Assembly (NCBI GenBank): GCA_937900305.1
Contig: CALCCV010000159.1
Coordinates: forward strand, 1-15,634
Reading direction: 5' to 3'
Length of the DNA stretch: 15,634 bases
DNA from: an uncultured Pseudobdellovibrionaceae bacterium
GTDB lineage: Bacteria; Bdellovibrionota; Bdellovibrionia; Bdellovibrionales; Bdellovibrionaceae
How positions within the stretch are numbered: the first letter of the stretch is position 1; each line of letters opens with the position of its first letter. The notes beneath the pieces were generated by a model. That model saw only the letters and a program-made list of their open reading frames with translations, had not been told where the DNA came from and made no database searches. Position numbers and translations under genes: made by a program. Positions 7,162 to 14,332 of the stretch are shown piece by piece.

Positions 7162-7679
7162 GCTCTGAGGATCTTTTGAGTCCGGCATTGTTGTTTGCGG
7201 AATCACCTCATCTTGGTGTTATTTATGATCTGGCCAACAAACTCTCGGATCGACTTCAGATATTAGATTTCGGTCCGGTGGGATCAAGGGCTGTGTTGCT
7301 GATTCAAGGACCTTCCCAGGAAATCCACCTTTTGCTTGAGTCACAAGCCAAAGTAAAATCAGCCTTAGAAATAACCGTTGTTCTACGGCACGTTGACATC
7401 ATCACTCAGACGTACCTTTCGATGATGGAAGCTCCTTTGCAGTCTGTGCTGATGGTGGCTGAGTCGAACTCTCTGGCCGAAATTTTAAAACTGGCAGAAA
7501 TTCTGGTTGAAAAAGGTTTAGGGCTGATCGAATTGCGAAAAATCCGCGGCCATGAAGGCAAAGCTTACCTTTTGGCGACCGGACCGTCCGCTATCGATGC
7601 CCCGAGTTCATTTCCTGGCCAATTGCAGGTGATCGAACCGGTGACACCCTCGGTCCGGCATTTGTTTACGCCTAGTTGA
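7158..7679 (+). CDS. Unrecognised protein with two internal repeats
   Basis: I do not recognise this 173-residue protein. It has no signal peptide, membrane segment or cysteine cluster and is probably cytoplasmic. It contains two copies of one unit about 86-87 residues apart. ALLFAES (10-16) matches VLMVAES (97-103). VLLIQGPS (46-53) matches YLLATGPS (137-144). The closing strand near 70-87 matches 156-170. Each unit reads as strand-helix-strand-strand-helix-strand, a ferredoxin-like order shared by ACT and BMC shell domains. The pattern AES..L....LA..L recalls the start of BMC domains, but similarity by eye is weak. The start ATG overlaps the rimO stop (ATGA), so it is translated with RimO. 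Its stop overlaps the convergent TPR gene end by 8 bases, with no terminator visible. Confidence 0.75.
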   Translation: MSSEDLLSPALLFAESPHLGVIYDLANKLSDRLQILDFGPVGSRAVLLIQGPSQEIHLLLESQAKVKSALEITVVLRHVDIITQTYLSMMEAPLQSVLMVAESNSLAEILKLAEILVEKGLGLIELRKIRGHEGKAYLLATGPSAIDAPSSFPGQLQVIEPVTPSVRHLFTPS

Positions 7680-8868
7680 GAGCGTTACTGCAGCGATCTG
7701 TGAGATTGGAAAATTTGTCTTTCCACTCCTTCACCTGATTTCGAATTAAGAATCCCAGGGCAAACCTAACTGTGGGCGCATATTTGCGACCCGATTTACA
7801 AGCTTGTTCTAAAGCTTTGAAAGCCGTTTCGTACTTCTGAATTTGAACCGCGGTACGGCCTAGACCTTCCCACAGCCGCGCCGATGTGGGTGCTATCAAA
7901 GTGCCCTTTTCGTAGGTAGCGGCGGCACCAATCAGATCCTTGTGGCGCTCAAGATAATCTGCCATCTGAAAATGCACCAACTCCGATTTTGGAAACTTCA
8001 CGACCGCCTTTTCAAATTGAGATTTCGCTTTCTCATCTTCGCCGGTCTGTTCATAAATTTTAGCAATGAATAAGGGATTCGAGGGGTTTTTGGGATCTCG
8101 GAGGACGGCCTCTCTACAAAGTTTTGTTGCGGCGTCGTTAACTCCGTCGAGAGTATTGATTTCGCAGAGTTTAGAAACAAACTTCGGTTGGCGCCCAAAC
8201 ATTTCGATCATGTCTTGAATCAAAATTCTCAGTTCATAGTAATTTTTGTGAACCTCGTAAATTTCGGCGATTCCCTGGAGGGCTGGCTCATAGTCTCTTT
8301 TAAGGTCAGTCGCTTTCGTCAAGCTTTCGATGGCCTTTTTTTCGCGCTTCATTTTATATTCAGCCAATCCTTGCCAAGTGTACGCGACCCAACTCTTGGG
8401 ATTTTTTGCGATGGCCAAGCCTGTGGTTTTTAAAACTTCTGGAAATTGATTTTGGCGATAGTGGGCTTCGGCTAGATCAGCTAAAATTTCGTCATTGGCC
8501 TTATCAATATTTTTCCACAAAAGATCCGTGATTTTTTTCCACTCTTTTGCATTCTTCAATCCTTCAATTTCTTTTTTCAGGGCGATTTGCTCTGGTGTGG
8601 CCTCAGGCTTCGTCTCTGGCTTCGCGGATCCTATTTTCTCCTTGGATTTTGGTGAAGCCGCAGACTCCTCTTCTAGCATCAACTCATCATCACCCCTGCT
8701 GTCTTTGGGTTCCTTTCCCGCAGAACTACCGAGCCGTGAAGGCGCAGAGAAACTAGCCTGGGCCTGAGAAGTCAGCATCCCCATGGTACAAAGCCAGACC
8801 AAACAGCCGGCAAGGCCTTTAAAAAGGGGGAGTGCTGACCGATAAGGTTTATAGGTCATGGAAGCCAT
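7672..8868 (-). CDS. Exported tetratricopeptide-repeat protein
   Basis: TPR proteins are helical scaffolds for protein-protein contacts. From ATG 8868 the protein has 398 residues; the open frame extends to an ATG at 8901, and a further ATG lies at 8859. The start at 8868 or 8859 leaves a sensible signal peptide, with Lys and Arg, then a hydrophobic core (FKGLAGCLVWLCTMGML) and a likely cut after AQA. A disordered, charged stretch follows, then repeated TPR units over the rest, for example WVAYTWQGLAEYKMKREKKA and the units containing AKIYEQTGEDEKAKSQFEKA and RLWEGLGRTAVQIQKYETAF. It is probably periplasmic. It is divergent from a Flp-like membrane protein with overlapping 5' ends. TPR proteins such as TadD accompany Flp pili, so a link is possible but unproven. 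None of the three ATGs has a clear Shine-Dalgarno. Confidence 0.87.
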   Translation of the reverse strand: MASMTYKPYRSALPLFKGLAGCLVWLCTMGMLTSQAQASFSAPSRLGSSAGKEPKDSRGDDELMLEEESAASPKSKEKIGSAKPETKPEATPEQIALKKEIEGLKNAKEWKKITDLLWKNIDKANDEILADLAEAHYRQNQFPEVLKTTGLAIAKNPKSWVAYTWQGLAEYKMKREKKAIESLTKATDLKRDYEPALQGIAEIYEVHKNYYELRILIQDMIEMFGRQPKFVSKLCEINTLDGVNDAATKLCREAVLRDPKNPSNPLFIAKIYEQTGEDEKAKSQFEKAVVKFPKSELVHFQMADYLERHKDLIGAAATYEKGTLIAPTSARLWEGLGRTAVQIQKYETAFKALEQACKSGRKYAPTVRFALGFLIRNQVKEWKDKFSNLTDRCSNALN

Positions 8869-9817
8869 TTTATTGTTTTTTCGAAAAGGTGCTTTTTCCA
8901 TCTGCTTTCATCAGTTTAGCACTCAATTTATCGTGGGAAAACCACAGCACCCAGAAATATCGCAAAACTCATCTTTCCAAAGCCTCAGCAATCAGCGCGG
9001 CCAGGCGTTGGTCGAGTACATCTTAGTGTTAGTTGTCGTCATAGCGATTCTTCTTGTCGCTCTCGCAAAACTCTTTTTGCCGGCTCAATCTTTTTTGAAT
9101 CAATTGACCGGAGAGGCTTACATCGGATGTTTGCTTGAAACCGGCGCCTTGCCCACATTGAATGGGGAGTCCACGGTGGCCGTGGACTCAGGCTGTGCCG
9201 CGACCTTTGAGCCGGGCGATACCAAAGCCATGGCGGCTTCTGGCGCAGGTAATGGCAGTGACGCCAGTGGCAGCCGAAATCGAGGACAAAGGGATCGGAA
9301 CGCCAACGGCGACAGTGATTCGGAAAGCAAAAGCGGTCGCGGACGCCGAGGCCCCATCCTAGGTAGCTCCCGCAGTTCGAGAGCTGACAATGGCGCTGCG
9401 GACGGTGGCGGCGGAAAAGAGCGTTTTTCCGAAGGCGATGAAGAATCTGCCTCTGTTTTCAAAAATTCGCGCAGTCGCGGCGGTGGCGGAACTGGCGACT
9501 CCTCTGCCTCCAACTCAGCGAGCGGTGCGTTTGCCGCGGGATCGGTCAGCGAAGCCCAGAGATCGCAGATCAGGAAACAGGAAAACAAATCCGGAGCCAA
9601 GTTGCCGGGCACCGAAGAAGAGGCTCGATCAAATAAGAAAAAACCTTTTCACATGAAAAAAGATTCACGCGACATTGCGTCTGCCCAAGAGGAAGAAGAG
9701 TTCTCTTTTGGAATGTATTTCAAATACTTCATCATCATCTGCGTCATCATCGTTCTCATTCTTGTGATCGGCGGCCAGTTCATGCAGCTCAGTAAAAATC
9801 TCGAAAAAAAGGGATAG
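8858..9817 (+). CDS. Flp-pilin-like protein with long disordered linker and second membrane anchor
   Basis: The protein has three parts (numbering from ATG 8858). Near residue 48 is a class III prepilin-type site, QRG^QALVEY, with Glu at +5 and Tyr at +6 after the cut, the Flp subfamily signature, followed by a hydrophobic helix to about 72. A pair of cysteines (C91, C113) comes next. Residues about 120-265 are low-complexity, rich in Gly, Ser, Arg, Asp and Asn, and probably disordered. A second hydrophobic segment lies at about 286-306 before a short basic end. Flp pilins are normally 50-80 residues, so this is far from ordinary; TadE-like or a membrane-tethered adaptor are alternatives. The start is uncertain. 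ATG 8858 gives a 48-residue leader and overlaps the TPR gene start, whereas GTG 8933 gives a more normal 23-residue leader. Neither has a strong Shine-Dalgarno. Confidence 0.8.
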   Translation: MEAILLFFRKGAFSICFHQFSTQFIVGKPQHPEISQNSSFQSLSNQRGQALVEYILVLVVVIAILLVALAKLFLPAQSFLNQLTGEAYIGCLLETGALPTLNGESTVAVDSGCAATFEPGDTKAMAASGAGNGSDASGSRNRGQRDRNANGDSDSESKSGRGRRGPILGSSRSSRADNGAADGGGGKERFSEGDEESASVFKNSRSRGGGGTGDSSASNSASGAFAAGSVSEAQRSQIRKQENKSGAKLPGTEEEARSNKKKPFHMKKDSRDIASAQEEEEFSFGMYFKYFIIICVIIVLILVIGGQFMQLSKNLEKKG

Positions 9818-10032
9818 AAACAGCTCTTTCATCTCTGCCCGTTCTTTGGTTGTTTTACGAAAAAATTCTAAACGCCGAAAAATCAATTTGTTTCGTCTTG
9901 ATTCTTTGATCTGATTGGGAGAATAGCACTCCTTACAGAGTCTATAGAAAACCCCTGGGGAAATCCTTTCGTGATCAAATACGCTGAGGATTGGTTTTTT
10001 TACAGATCGCATCGGGCAAGACGGGATGGGGC

Positions 10033-10425
10033 GTGAGTTTGGAAATTGGCGACAAAGTGGTACAAATTGGTAACGGACCCAAAGTTTTCGACCTCGACGA
10101 AGCCAATCGCATTTTGCCATTGATTCACAAGATCACCGAGGACACCGACAAGGTGGTGGCTCGGCTCAGTCGTCACCTGGAAATCTCAAACCATTTCGAC
10201 TCACTTCTTTCTCAAAAGATAAAAAAGGAAATCGACACCACCATTGAAGGTTGGTTCGCCAAAATCGAAAAATTAGGTGGAACCCCCAAAGGAATTTGGC
10301 TTGTCGATTTTGATTTTGGCCAAGGGTACTATTGCTGGAAATATCCTGAACTTGAAATTCGTCACTGGCATCTTCATAGCGAAGGGTTTTTGGGACGCAA
10401 AGTTTTGGGGCCCAGCTTGATCTAA
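10033..10425 (+). CDS. DUF2203 family protein
   Basis: This matches the small DUF2203 family, whose function is unknown. The typical elements are visible: a start like VFDLDEANRILPLIHKIT, a helical middle, and the end GIWLVDFDFG...CWKYPELEIRHWHLHSEGFLGR, which fits the family's pattern of an acidic or Pro strand, a CW or LCW pair, and WH...GF.GR. The WHLH and CW residues look like a possible metal or ligand site, which is inference. GTG 10033 gives 130 residues, the usual family length, with a purine-rich GGGATGGGG just upstream. The open frame itself extends to TTG 9991. nadE follows 54 bases downstream on the same strand, so the two may be one transcript. No membrane segment or signal peptide is present. 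Confidence 0.8.
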   Translation: MSLEIGDKVVQIGNGPKVFDLDEANRILPLIHKITEDTDKVVARLSRHLEISNHFDSLLSQKIKKEIDTTIEGWFAKIEKLGGTPKGIWLVDFDFGQGYYCWKYPELEIRHWHLHSEGFLGRKVLGPSLI

Positions 10426-10479
10426 AAGTTCGACGCGCAAACCCTCAACATTTTGATCGATGAGACCTAGACTTCGCCC

Positions 10480-12117
10480 ATGCGAATAGGTCTAGCACAA
10501 ATCAATCCCACTCTTGGATCCTTGAGCCAAAACGCTGACAAAATCATCGAACTCAGCCAGAGTTTGGCGGATCGCAAATGCGAACTCGCGATTTTTCCTG
10601 AGTGCGCACTGTTGGGTTACCATCCTTTTGACCTTCTCGAGCGCCGAGAATTGATCGCGCTTCAGATGAGCGAAATGAAGCGCCTCATTTCAAAATTGCC
10701 AAAAAAAATGGGCGTCATTTTTGGAATGATCACAGAAAATCCAAAAAAATTGGGTCGCCCCTATTTCAATTCAGCCATCTTCGTTGACGATCGGAAAATA
10801 AAAAAAGTTTTTCACAAACAACTTCTGCCAACCGGAGATGTTTTTGACGAAGCCAGATTTATTGAACCCGGTCACCTAGAGAACAATTATGTTTCTTTTC
10901 GGGGACGAAAATTTTTTCTCACAATTTGTGAAGACATCTGGGCCTGGCCGGATGAAATGGGACGGTCTCCCTATGGTGAAAATCCTCTGAAAAAAGTTTC
11001 GAAGCAGAAGGTGGATCTGGTCATCAACCTCAGCGCTTCGCCCTATTATCCCGGCAAATTAAAACACCGTGAGCGCATGGTCGCTGCGACAGCTAAAAAT
11101 TTTAAGGCACCCATGGTGTATGCAAACATGGTCGGTGGCCAAGATGAGATCATTTTTGACGGTCAAAGCTTTGCCGTCGATAAAAAAGGGCAGCGATTTT
11201 TGAATTGCGCGGCCTTTACCGAAGATTCAAACGTGTTTGACTTGGACACTCAAGAAGTCTGGACACAAAACGTTCCAATTGATGCAACTCACGAATTGCA
11301 ACAAGCCCTCGTCTTAGGGATTCGGGATTTCGCACAAAAAACCGGATTGAAACGAATGCTTTTAGGACTAAGTGGTGGAATTGATTCCGCGCTCGTCTTA
11401 GCTTTGGCGTGCGATGCCATGGGACCACAGAATTGTTTGGCGGTCCAAATGCCAGGGCCTTTTACGGCAAAGCTCAGTATCGACGTTTCTCGGCGTATGT
11501 GTCAGGGACTGGGAGTTGAACTCCGTGAAATCAGTATTCAGAATTCTTTCGAACAAATGAGTCTGGATCTTCGGTCCCAACTCAAAGTCGACGGCACTCA
11601 CGTCGCCTTCGAAAATCTTCAGGCCCGTCTGCGCGGGATCAATTTGATGGCTATCAGCAACGTTGAAAACCGCTTACTTCTGGCAACCTCGAATAAAGAT
11701 GAACTCGCTTGTGGTTATGCCACACTGTATGGCGATTTGTGTGGTGGACTCGCGCCAATTGGAGATTTAACCAAAGGTCAAATCGTAACCCTTTCGCGGT
11801 GGTACAATCGCGAGCACGAAGTGATTCCCCATGAAATTATCGAACGACCGCCCACCGCCGAATTGAGGGCTGGGCAAAAGGACCAAGACTCCCTACCACC
11901 TTACGACCAGTTGGACGCCAGTGTTCGCAGAATTGTTGAACAGTGCAAACCGGCAAAAGGTCCGATTGATCAATTCCTACTGCAAGCGTTGGCACGCACA
12001 GAGTTCAAGCGTTGGCAGGCTCCTCCAATTCTAAAGGTGTCAGAGCATGCTTTTGGCCGCGGCCGTCGGTATCCGATTGCCCATCGCTTTTTTGCGAAAT
12101 CTGAAGCTGGAAAATAG
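10480..12117 (+). CDS. nadE: Glutamine-dependent NAD+ synthetase
   Basis: NadE converts deamido-NAD to NAD using ATP and ammonia released from glutamine, the last step of NAD synthesis and the one after NadD. The 545 residues contain both expected domains. The N-terminal glutaminase (1 to about 265) is nitrilase-like, with catalytic E41 (FPECALLGYHPFDLL), K113 (HKQLLPTGDVFDE) and C150 (LTICEDIW). The C-terminal synthetase domain has the ATP-pyrophosphatase loop SGGIDSAL at 298-305 and NKDELACGYATLYGD, which binds the substrate. This is the single-chain glutamine-using form, not the short ammonia-only form. The start at ATG 10480 gives the normal N-terminus MRIGLAQINP; the Shine-Dalgarno is weak. 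It converges on the exonuclease gene, with stop codons three bases apart and no hairpin between. Confidence 0.97.
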   Translation: MRIGLAQINPTLGSLSQNADKIIELSQSLADRKCELAIFPECALLGYHPFDLLERRELIALQMSEMKRLISKLPKKMGVIFGMITENPKKLGRPYFNSAIFVDDRKIKKVFHKQLLPTGDVFDEARFIEPGHLENNYVSFRGRKFFLTICEDIWAWPDEMGRSPYGENPLKKVSKQKVDLVINLSASPYYPGKLKHRERMVAATAKNFKAPMVYANMVGGQDEIIFDGQSFAVDKKGQRFLNCAAFTEDSNVFDLDTQEVWTQNVPIDATHELQQALVLGIRDFAQKTGLKRMLLGLSGGIDSALVLALACDAMGPQNCLAVQMPGPFTAKLSIDVSRRMCQGLGVELREISIQNSFEQMSLDLRSQLKVDGTHVAFENLQARLRGINLMAISNVENRLLLATSNKDELACGYATLYGDLCGGLAPIGDLTKGQIVTLSRWYNREHEVIPHEIIERPPTAELRAGQKDQDSLPPYDQLDASVRRIVEQCKPAKGPIDQFLLQALARTEFKRWQAPPILKVSEHAFGRGRRYPIAHRFFAKSEAGK

Positions 12118-12120
12118 TTT

Positions 12121-12738
12121 CTAAAAAAGCGCCAACAGATCCAGCTGTTTCGGTTGCCGTTCAATTTGCGGCAGGCGATATTCAGGCTTACCGGTTAAAG
12201 CAATCAAGTTTTCAATTTGAGGCGGAAGCCCGTTGATCGAAATTTTTTTAATCATTTCAAGAAACAAAAAGCCACAATAGGTGGCATCTTGTTCGGCCCG
12301 ATGAAAGTCGGCTGATGGAATTTTCAAATGCTGCACAAGGGTGCCCAATCGGTAGTTGGGAAGCCCCGGAAAAACTTTGCGAGCGATCGGAAGGGTGTCT
12401 AACACAACTCCCTTTGGCGCTGACGCTTCAAATTTCGCAATGTCAGATGCAAGAAATTGAGAATCAAAAGGCGCGTTGTGAGCCACCATCGGCAATCCGG
12501 CGCAAAAATCTGCAAACGATGGCAAAATCGATTCGATCAGAGGTTTTCCCTGGACCATGTCGTTAGTAATTCCATTTACCGCCGTCGCACCTTCGGGAAT
12601 GGGCCGACGTGGGTCGACGAGAGTCGAGAAAACAGACTCCACTTGTCCATTCACAAAACGAACGGCACCAATTTCAACAATTTGATCAACACCACCGACC
12701 GTCCCGGTCGTTTCAAGATCGAAAGCAATAAACTCCAT
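12121..12738 (-). CDS. DEDDh 3'-5' exonuclease (DNA polymerase III epsilon-like)
   Basis: This is a compact DnaQ-like exonuclease that uses two metal ions to remove nucleotides from 3' ends. All five DEDDh residues are in place: D7 and E9 (DLETTG), D92 (HNAPFD), and H146 and D151 (HRAEQD). The 205 residues are a single nuclease domain plus a short tail, shorter than E. coli epsilon (243). The last eight residues, QLDLLALF, resemble the beta-clamp-binding motif (consensus QL[S/D]LF or the related hexapeptide), which would tether the enzyme to the replication clamp. It could be the proofreading subunit or a repair exonuclease; I cannot separate them. The start at ATG 12738 faces the ferredoxin gene across 59 bases. 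It converges on nadE. Confidence 0.92.
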   Translation of the reverse strand: MEFIAFDLETTGTVGGVDQIVEIGAVRFVNGQVESVFSTLVDPRRPIPEGATAVNGITNDMVQGKPLIESILPSFADFCAGLPMVAHNAPFDSQFLASDIAKFEASAPKGVVLDTLPIARKVFPGLPNYRLGTLVQHLKIPSADFHRAEQDATYCGFLFLEMIKKISINGLPPQIENLIALTGKPEYRLPQIERQPKQLDLLALF

Positions 12739-12797
12739 AGGTCGAGAGCCTATAGAATTATCTTTTCACATTCAATTTTCTTCCTCAGATTAGGAAT

Positions 12798-13097
12798 ATG
12801 CGTAATAAGGCCAACTCACAATCTACGCTCGAAAACGAACTGGTGCTTGAAGGGCCCCTTGCGGATTCTATTCTCGACACACTCCTGCAGAAAGAGATTC
12901 CCATTGACCACAGTTGCGGAGGAAACGCCGCTTGTGGCACCTGCCGGATTGTCATTTTAAGTGGCGGAGAAAATCTAAATCAGCGCACGACCGAAGAACA
13001 AGATTTTATCGAAGGTCGCGGATGGCGGGAAGAGGAGCGACTGGCCTGTCAGTGCCTTTTAAATAAAGGGACTTTAAGTCTAAAAATTCCGCAATAA
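12798..13097 (+). CDS. 2Fe-2S ferredoxin, adrenodoxin/Isc type
   Basis: This is a 99-residue electron-carrier protein. The cluster ligands are C40, C46 and C49 (SCGGNAACGTC) and C84 (LACQC), a CX5CX2CX34C pattern like adrenodoxin and the Isc-type Fdx rather than the plant type (CX4CX2C). The sequence between C49 and C84 holds the usual acidic helix (TTEEQDFIEG) that partners dock on. The flanking strands (VLEGPLADSILDTLL and TLSLKIPQ) fit the fold. C86 is an extra cysteine beside C84. There are no isc or suf genes next to it, so its partner is unknown. The start at ATG 12798 has AGGA only two bases upstream. Divergent from the exonuclease gene; its stop faces the PHP-like gene's stop 32 bases away. 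Confidence 0.92.
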   Translation: MRNKANSQSTLENELVLEGPLADSILDTLLQKEIPIDHSCGGNAACGTCRIVILSGGENLNQRTTEEQDFIEGRGWREEERLACQCLLNKGTLSLKIPQ

Positions 13098-13129
13098 CGG
13101 TTGCTGATCAACACAGTTCACAACAACAT

Positions 13130-14332
13130 TTATTTTAGCCAAAACGAGTTTGTATAAATCCAAGGGATCCAGCGTTTGGCATCGGGCAACGGAAACAGGG
13201 GACTGACCCGCACCTGCACTCGATAGACTCCAGGCTCAGAGATATCAAAAATAGTATCCAGCTCATTGGAAGTCTTGAACCGTTTGCCTTCTTTGAGCAG
13301 CACCACTTCATAAAAATCTTGCAAAACGCCTGGCAGAATCGCCCGAATTTTAACACCTGGGCGCCAAGCCATCTCGGTTCCGATTGGTAAGATATTTTCG
13401 CCATCATCCAAATAAGCTTCGAAACCGCGAGAATCACCCAAAATATCGAATGATAAGTAAGAATTGCCTTGCTTCAAAGATCGCATCAATTTTTCACGAT
13501 CACTTTTGAGATTTCCCGTGAGCTCGGAAGTGAGTTGAACATGATTTGCTGCAATTTCAAAAGTTCGCAGATAGCTGGGAAACCGGATCGGATAAGAGCT
13601 GAGTGGAATAGCCCGCGCAGAAGCTTCGGCTCCTGCAAAGGCAGAGACCTTTCGGTGCGACGCCACCTCATCCAACAAACTCAGCTCTTCAGTAGGTTCT
13701 GTCAGCAATCGTAAAAAAGCATAGCGGGGATTGAAAGGGTACAACAGCAGACTCCATAACACTGAAAATTTTGAGTCCTGCCAAGACTTCATTGCCAATG
13801 CCTTGATGTTAATGACCTCGATGCCATCTAATCCCTCGGGAAGAGGGCCCGTCCAATCAAAACCTAAGTGAAATGGGTGCGCGAGGTAAATCAATGACTC
13901 TGCGTGATCTGCGGGCTTTTTAGCTAGCAGGTCCGTCAAGAAGACCTGAGCTTCGCCTAAATTTCCCAAAGTCGACTCTTTGTTCGATGAAAAAAAGATC
14001 AATCGCGAGTCGAGGTAACTGTATTTTGCACCAAACAAGGTCAAAAAACCTTGTAGGTTCAAATCCAAACCCATGAAATTAAATACATTTAAATCTGTAA
14101 AAATCAAAAAATCCTGACCAGCTTTTCTGCCCGACTCTACAATTTGCTGATAAGCGCTGGTTCCTAGCGAAAGGTTCGAATGGATATTTGAAATACCTTG
14201 GTAATAATAAAAATGAGTGGACCGTTGAGTTTTTGTTGGCTTCGCAAAAATTTCGGTGTCGTAGCTTGACACATAGAATCCATAAAAAAGATACACCAAC
14301 AAAAATGTAGTGAAAAGATTAATTAGCCTCAT
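13130..14332 (-). CDS. Membrane-anchored PHP-like protein with degenerate metal site
   Basis: The layout resembles PHP-superfamily phosphoesterases. A single N-terminal membrane or signal segment (about 4-23) precedes a PHP-like domain from about residue 43, and a beta-rich C-terminal part (about 300-400) follows, as in other membrane-linked PHP proteins. The visible ligand positions are altered. The usual H-x-H reads N49-I-H51. The TDHN motif reads TDLN at 79-82. AHP with H152 is kept. The late G-x-D-x-H reads GAEAS at 234-238. Several metal ligands are therefore missing, and hydrolysis is doubtful. The role could be binding or scaffolding of a surface glycan, which is inference. It overlaps the glycosyltransferase stop (ATGA at 14329-14332), so the two are translated together. 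No terminator is visible before the ferredoxin gene end. Confidence 0.75.
   Translation of the reverse strand: MRLINLFTTFLLVYLFYGFYVSSYDTEIFAKPTKTQRSTHFYYYQGISNIHSNLSLGTSAYQQIVESGRKAGQDFLIFTDLNVFNFMGLDLNLQGFLTLFGAKYSYLDSRLIFFSSNKESTLGNLGEAQVFLTDLLAKKPADHAESLIYLAHPFHLGFDWTGPLPEGLDGIEVINIKALAMKSWQDSKFSVLWSLLLYPFNPRYAFLRLLTEPTEELSLLDEVASHRKVSAFAGAEASARAIPLSSYPIRFPSYLRTFEIAANHVQLTSELTGNLKSDREKLMRSLKQGNSYLSFDILGDSRGFEAYLDDGENILPIGTEMAWRPGVKIRAILPGVLQDFYEVVLLKEGKRFKTSNELDTIFDISEPGVYRVQVRVSPLFPLPDAKRWIPWIYTNSFWLK

Noticed and set aside
9118..9612. 164-codon minus-strand frame opposite the Flp-like linker
   Set aside because: It is Pro/Leu/Arg-rich, as expected from the reverse of a Gly/Ser/Arg-rich low-complexity stretch.
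12739..12797. TATAGAAT at 12751-12758 as a promoter for the ferredoxin or exonuclease gene
   Set aside because: No -35 match at a proper distance on either strand; AT-rich divergent gap only.
12457..12960. 167-codon plus-strand frame over the exonuclease and ferredoxin starts
   Set aside because: It is antisense to the DEDDh exonuclease and out of frame with the ferredoxin, both certain.
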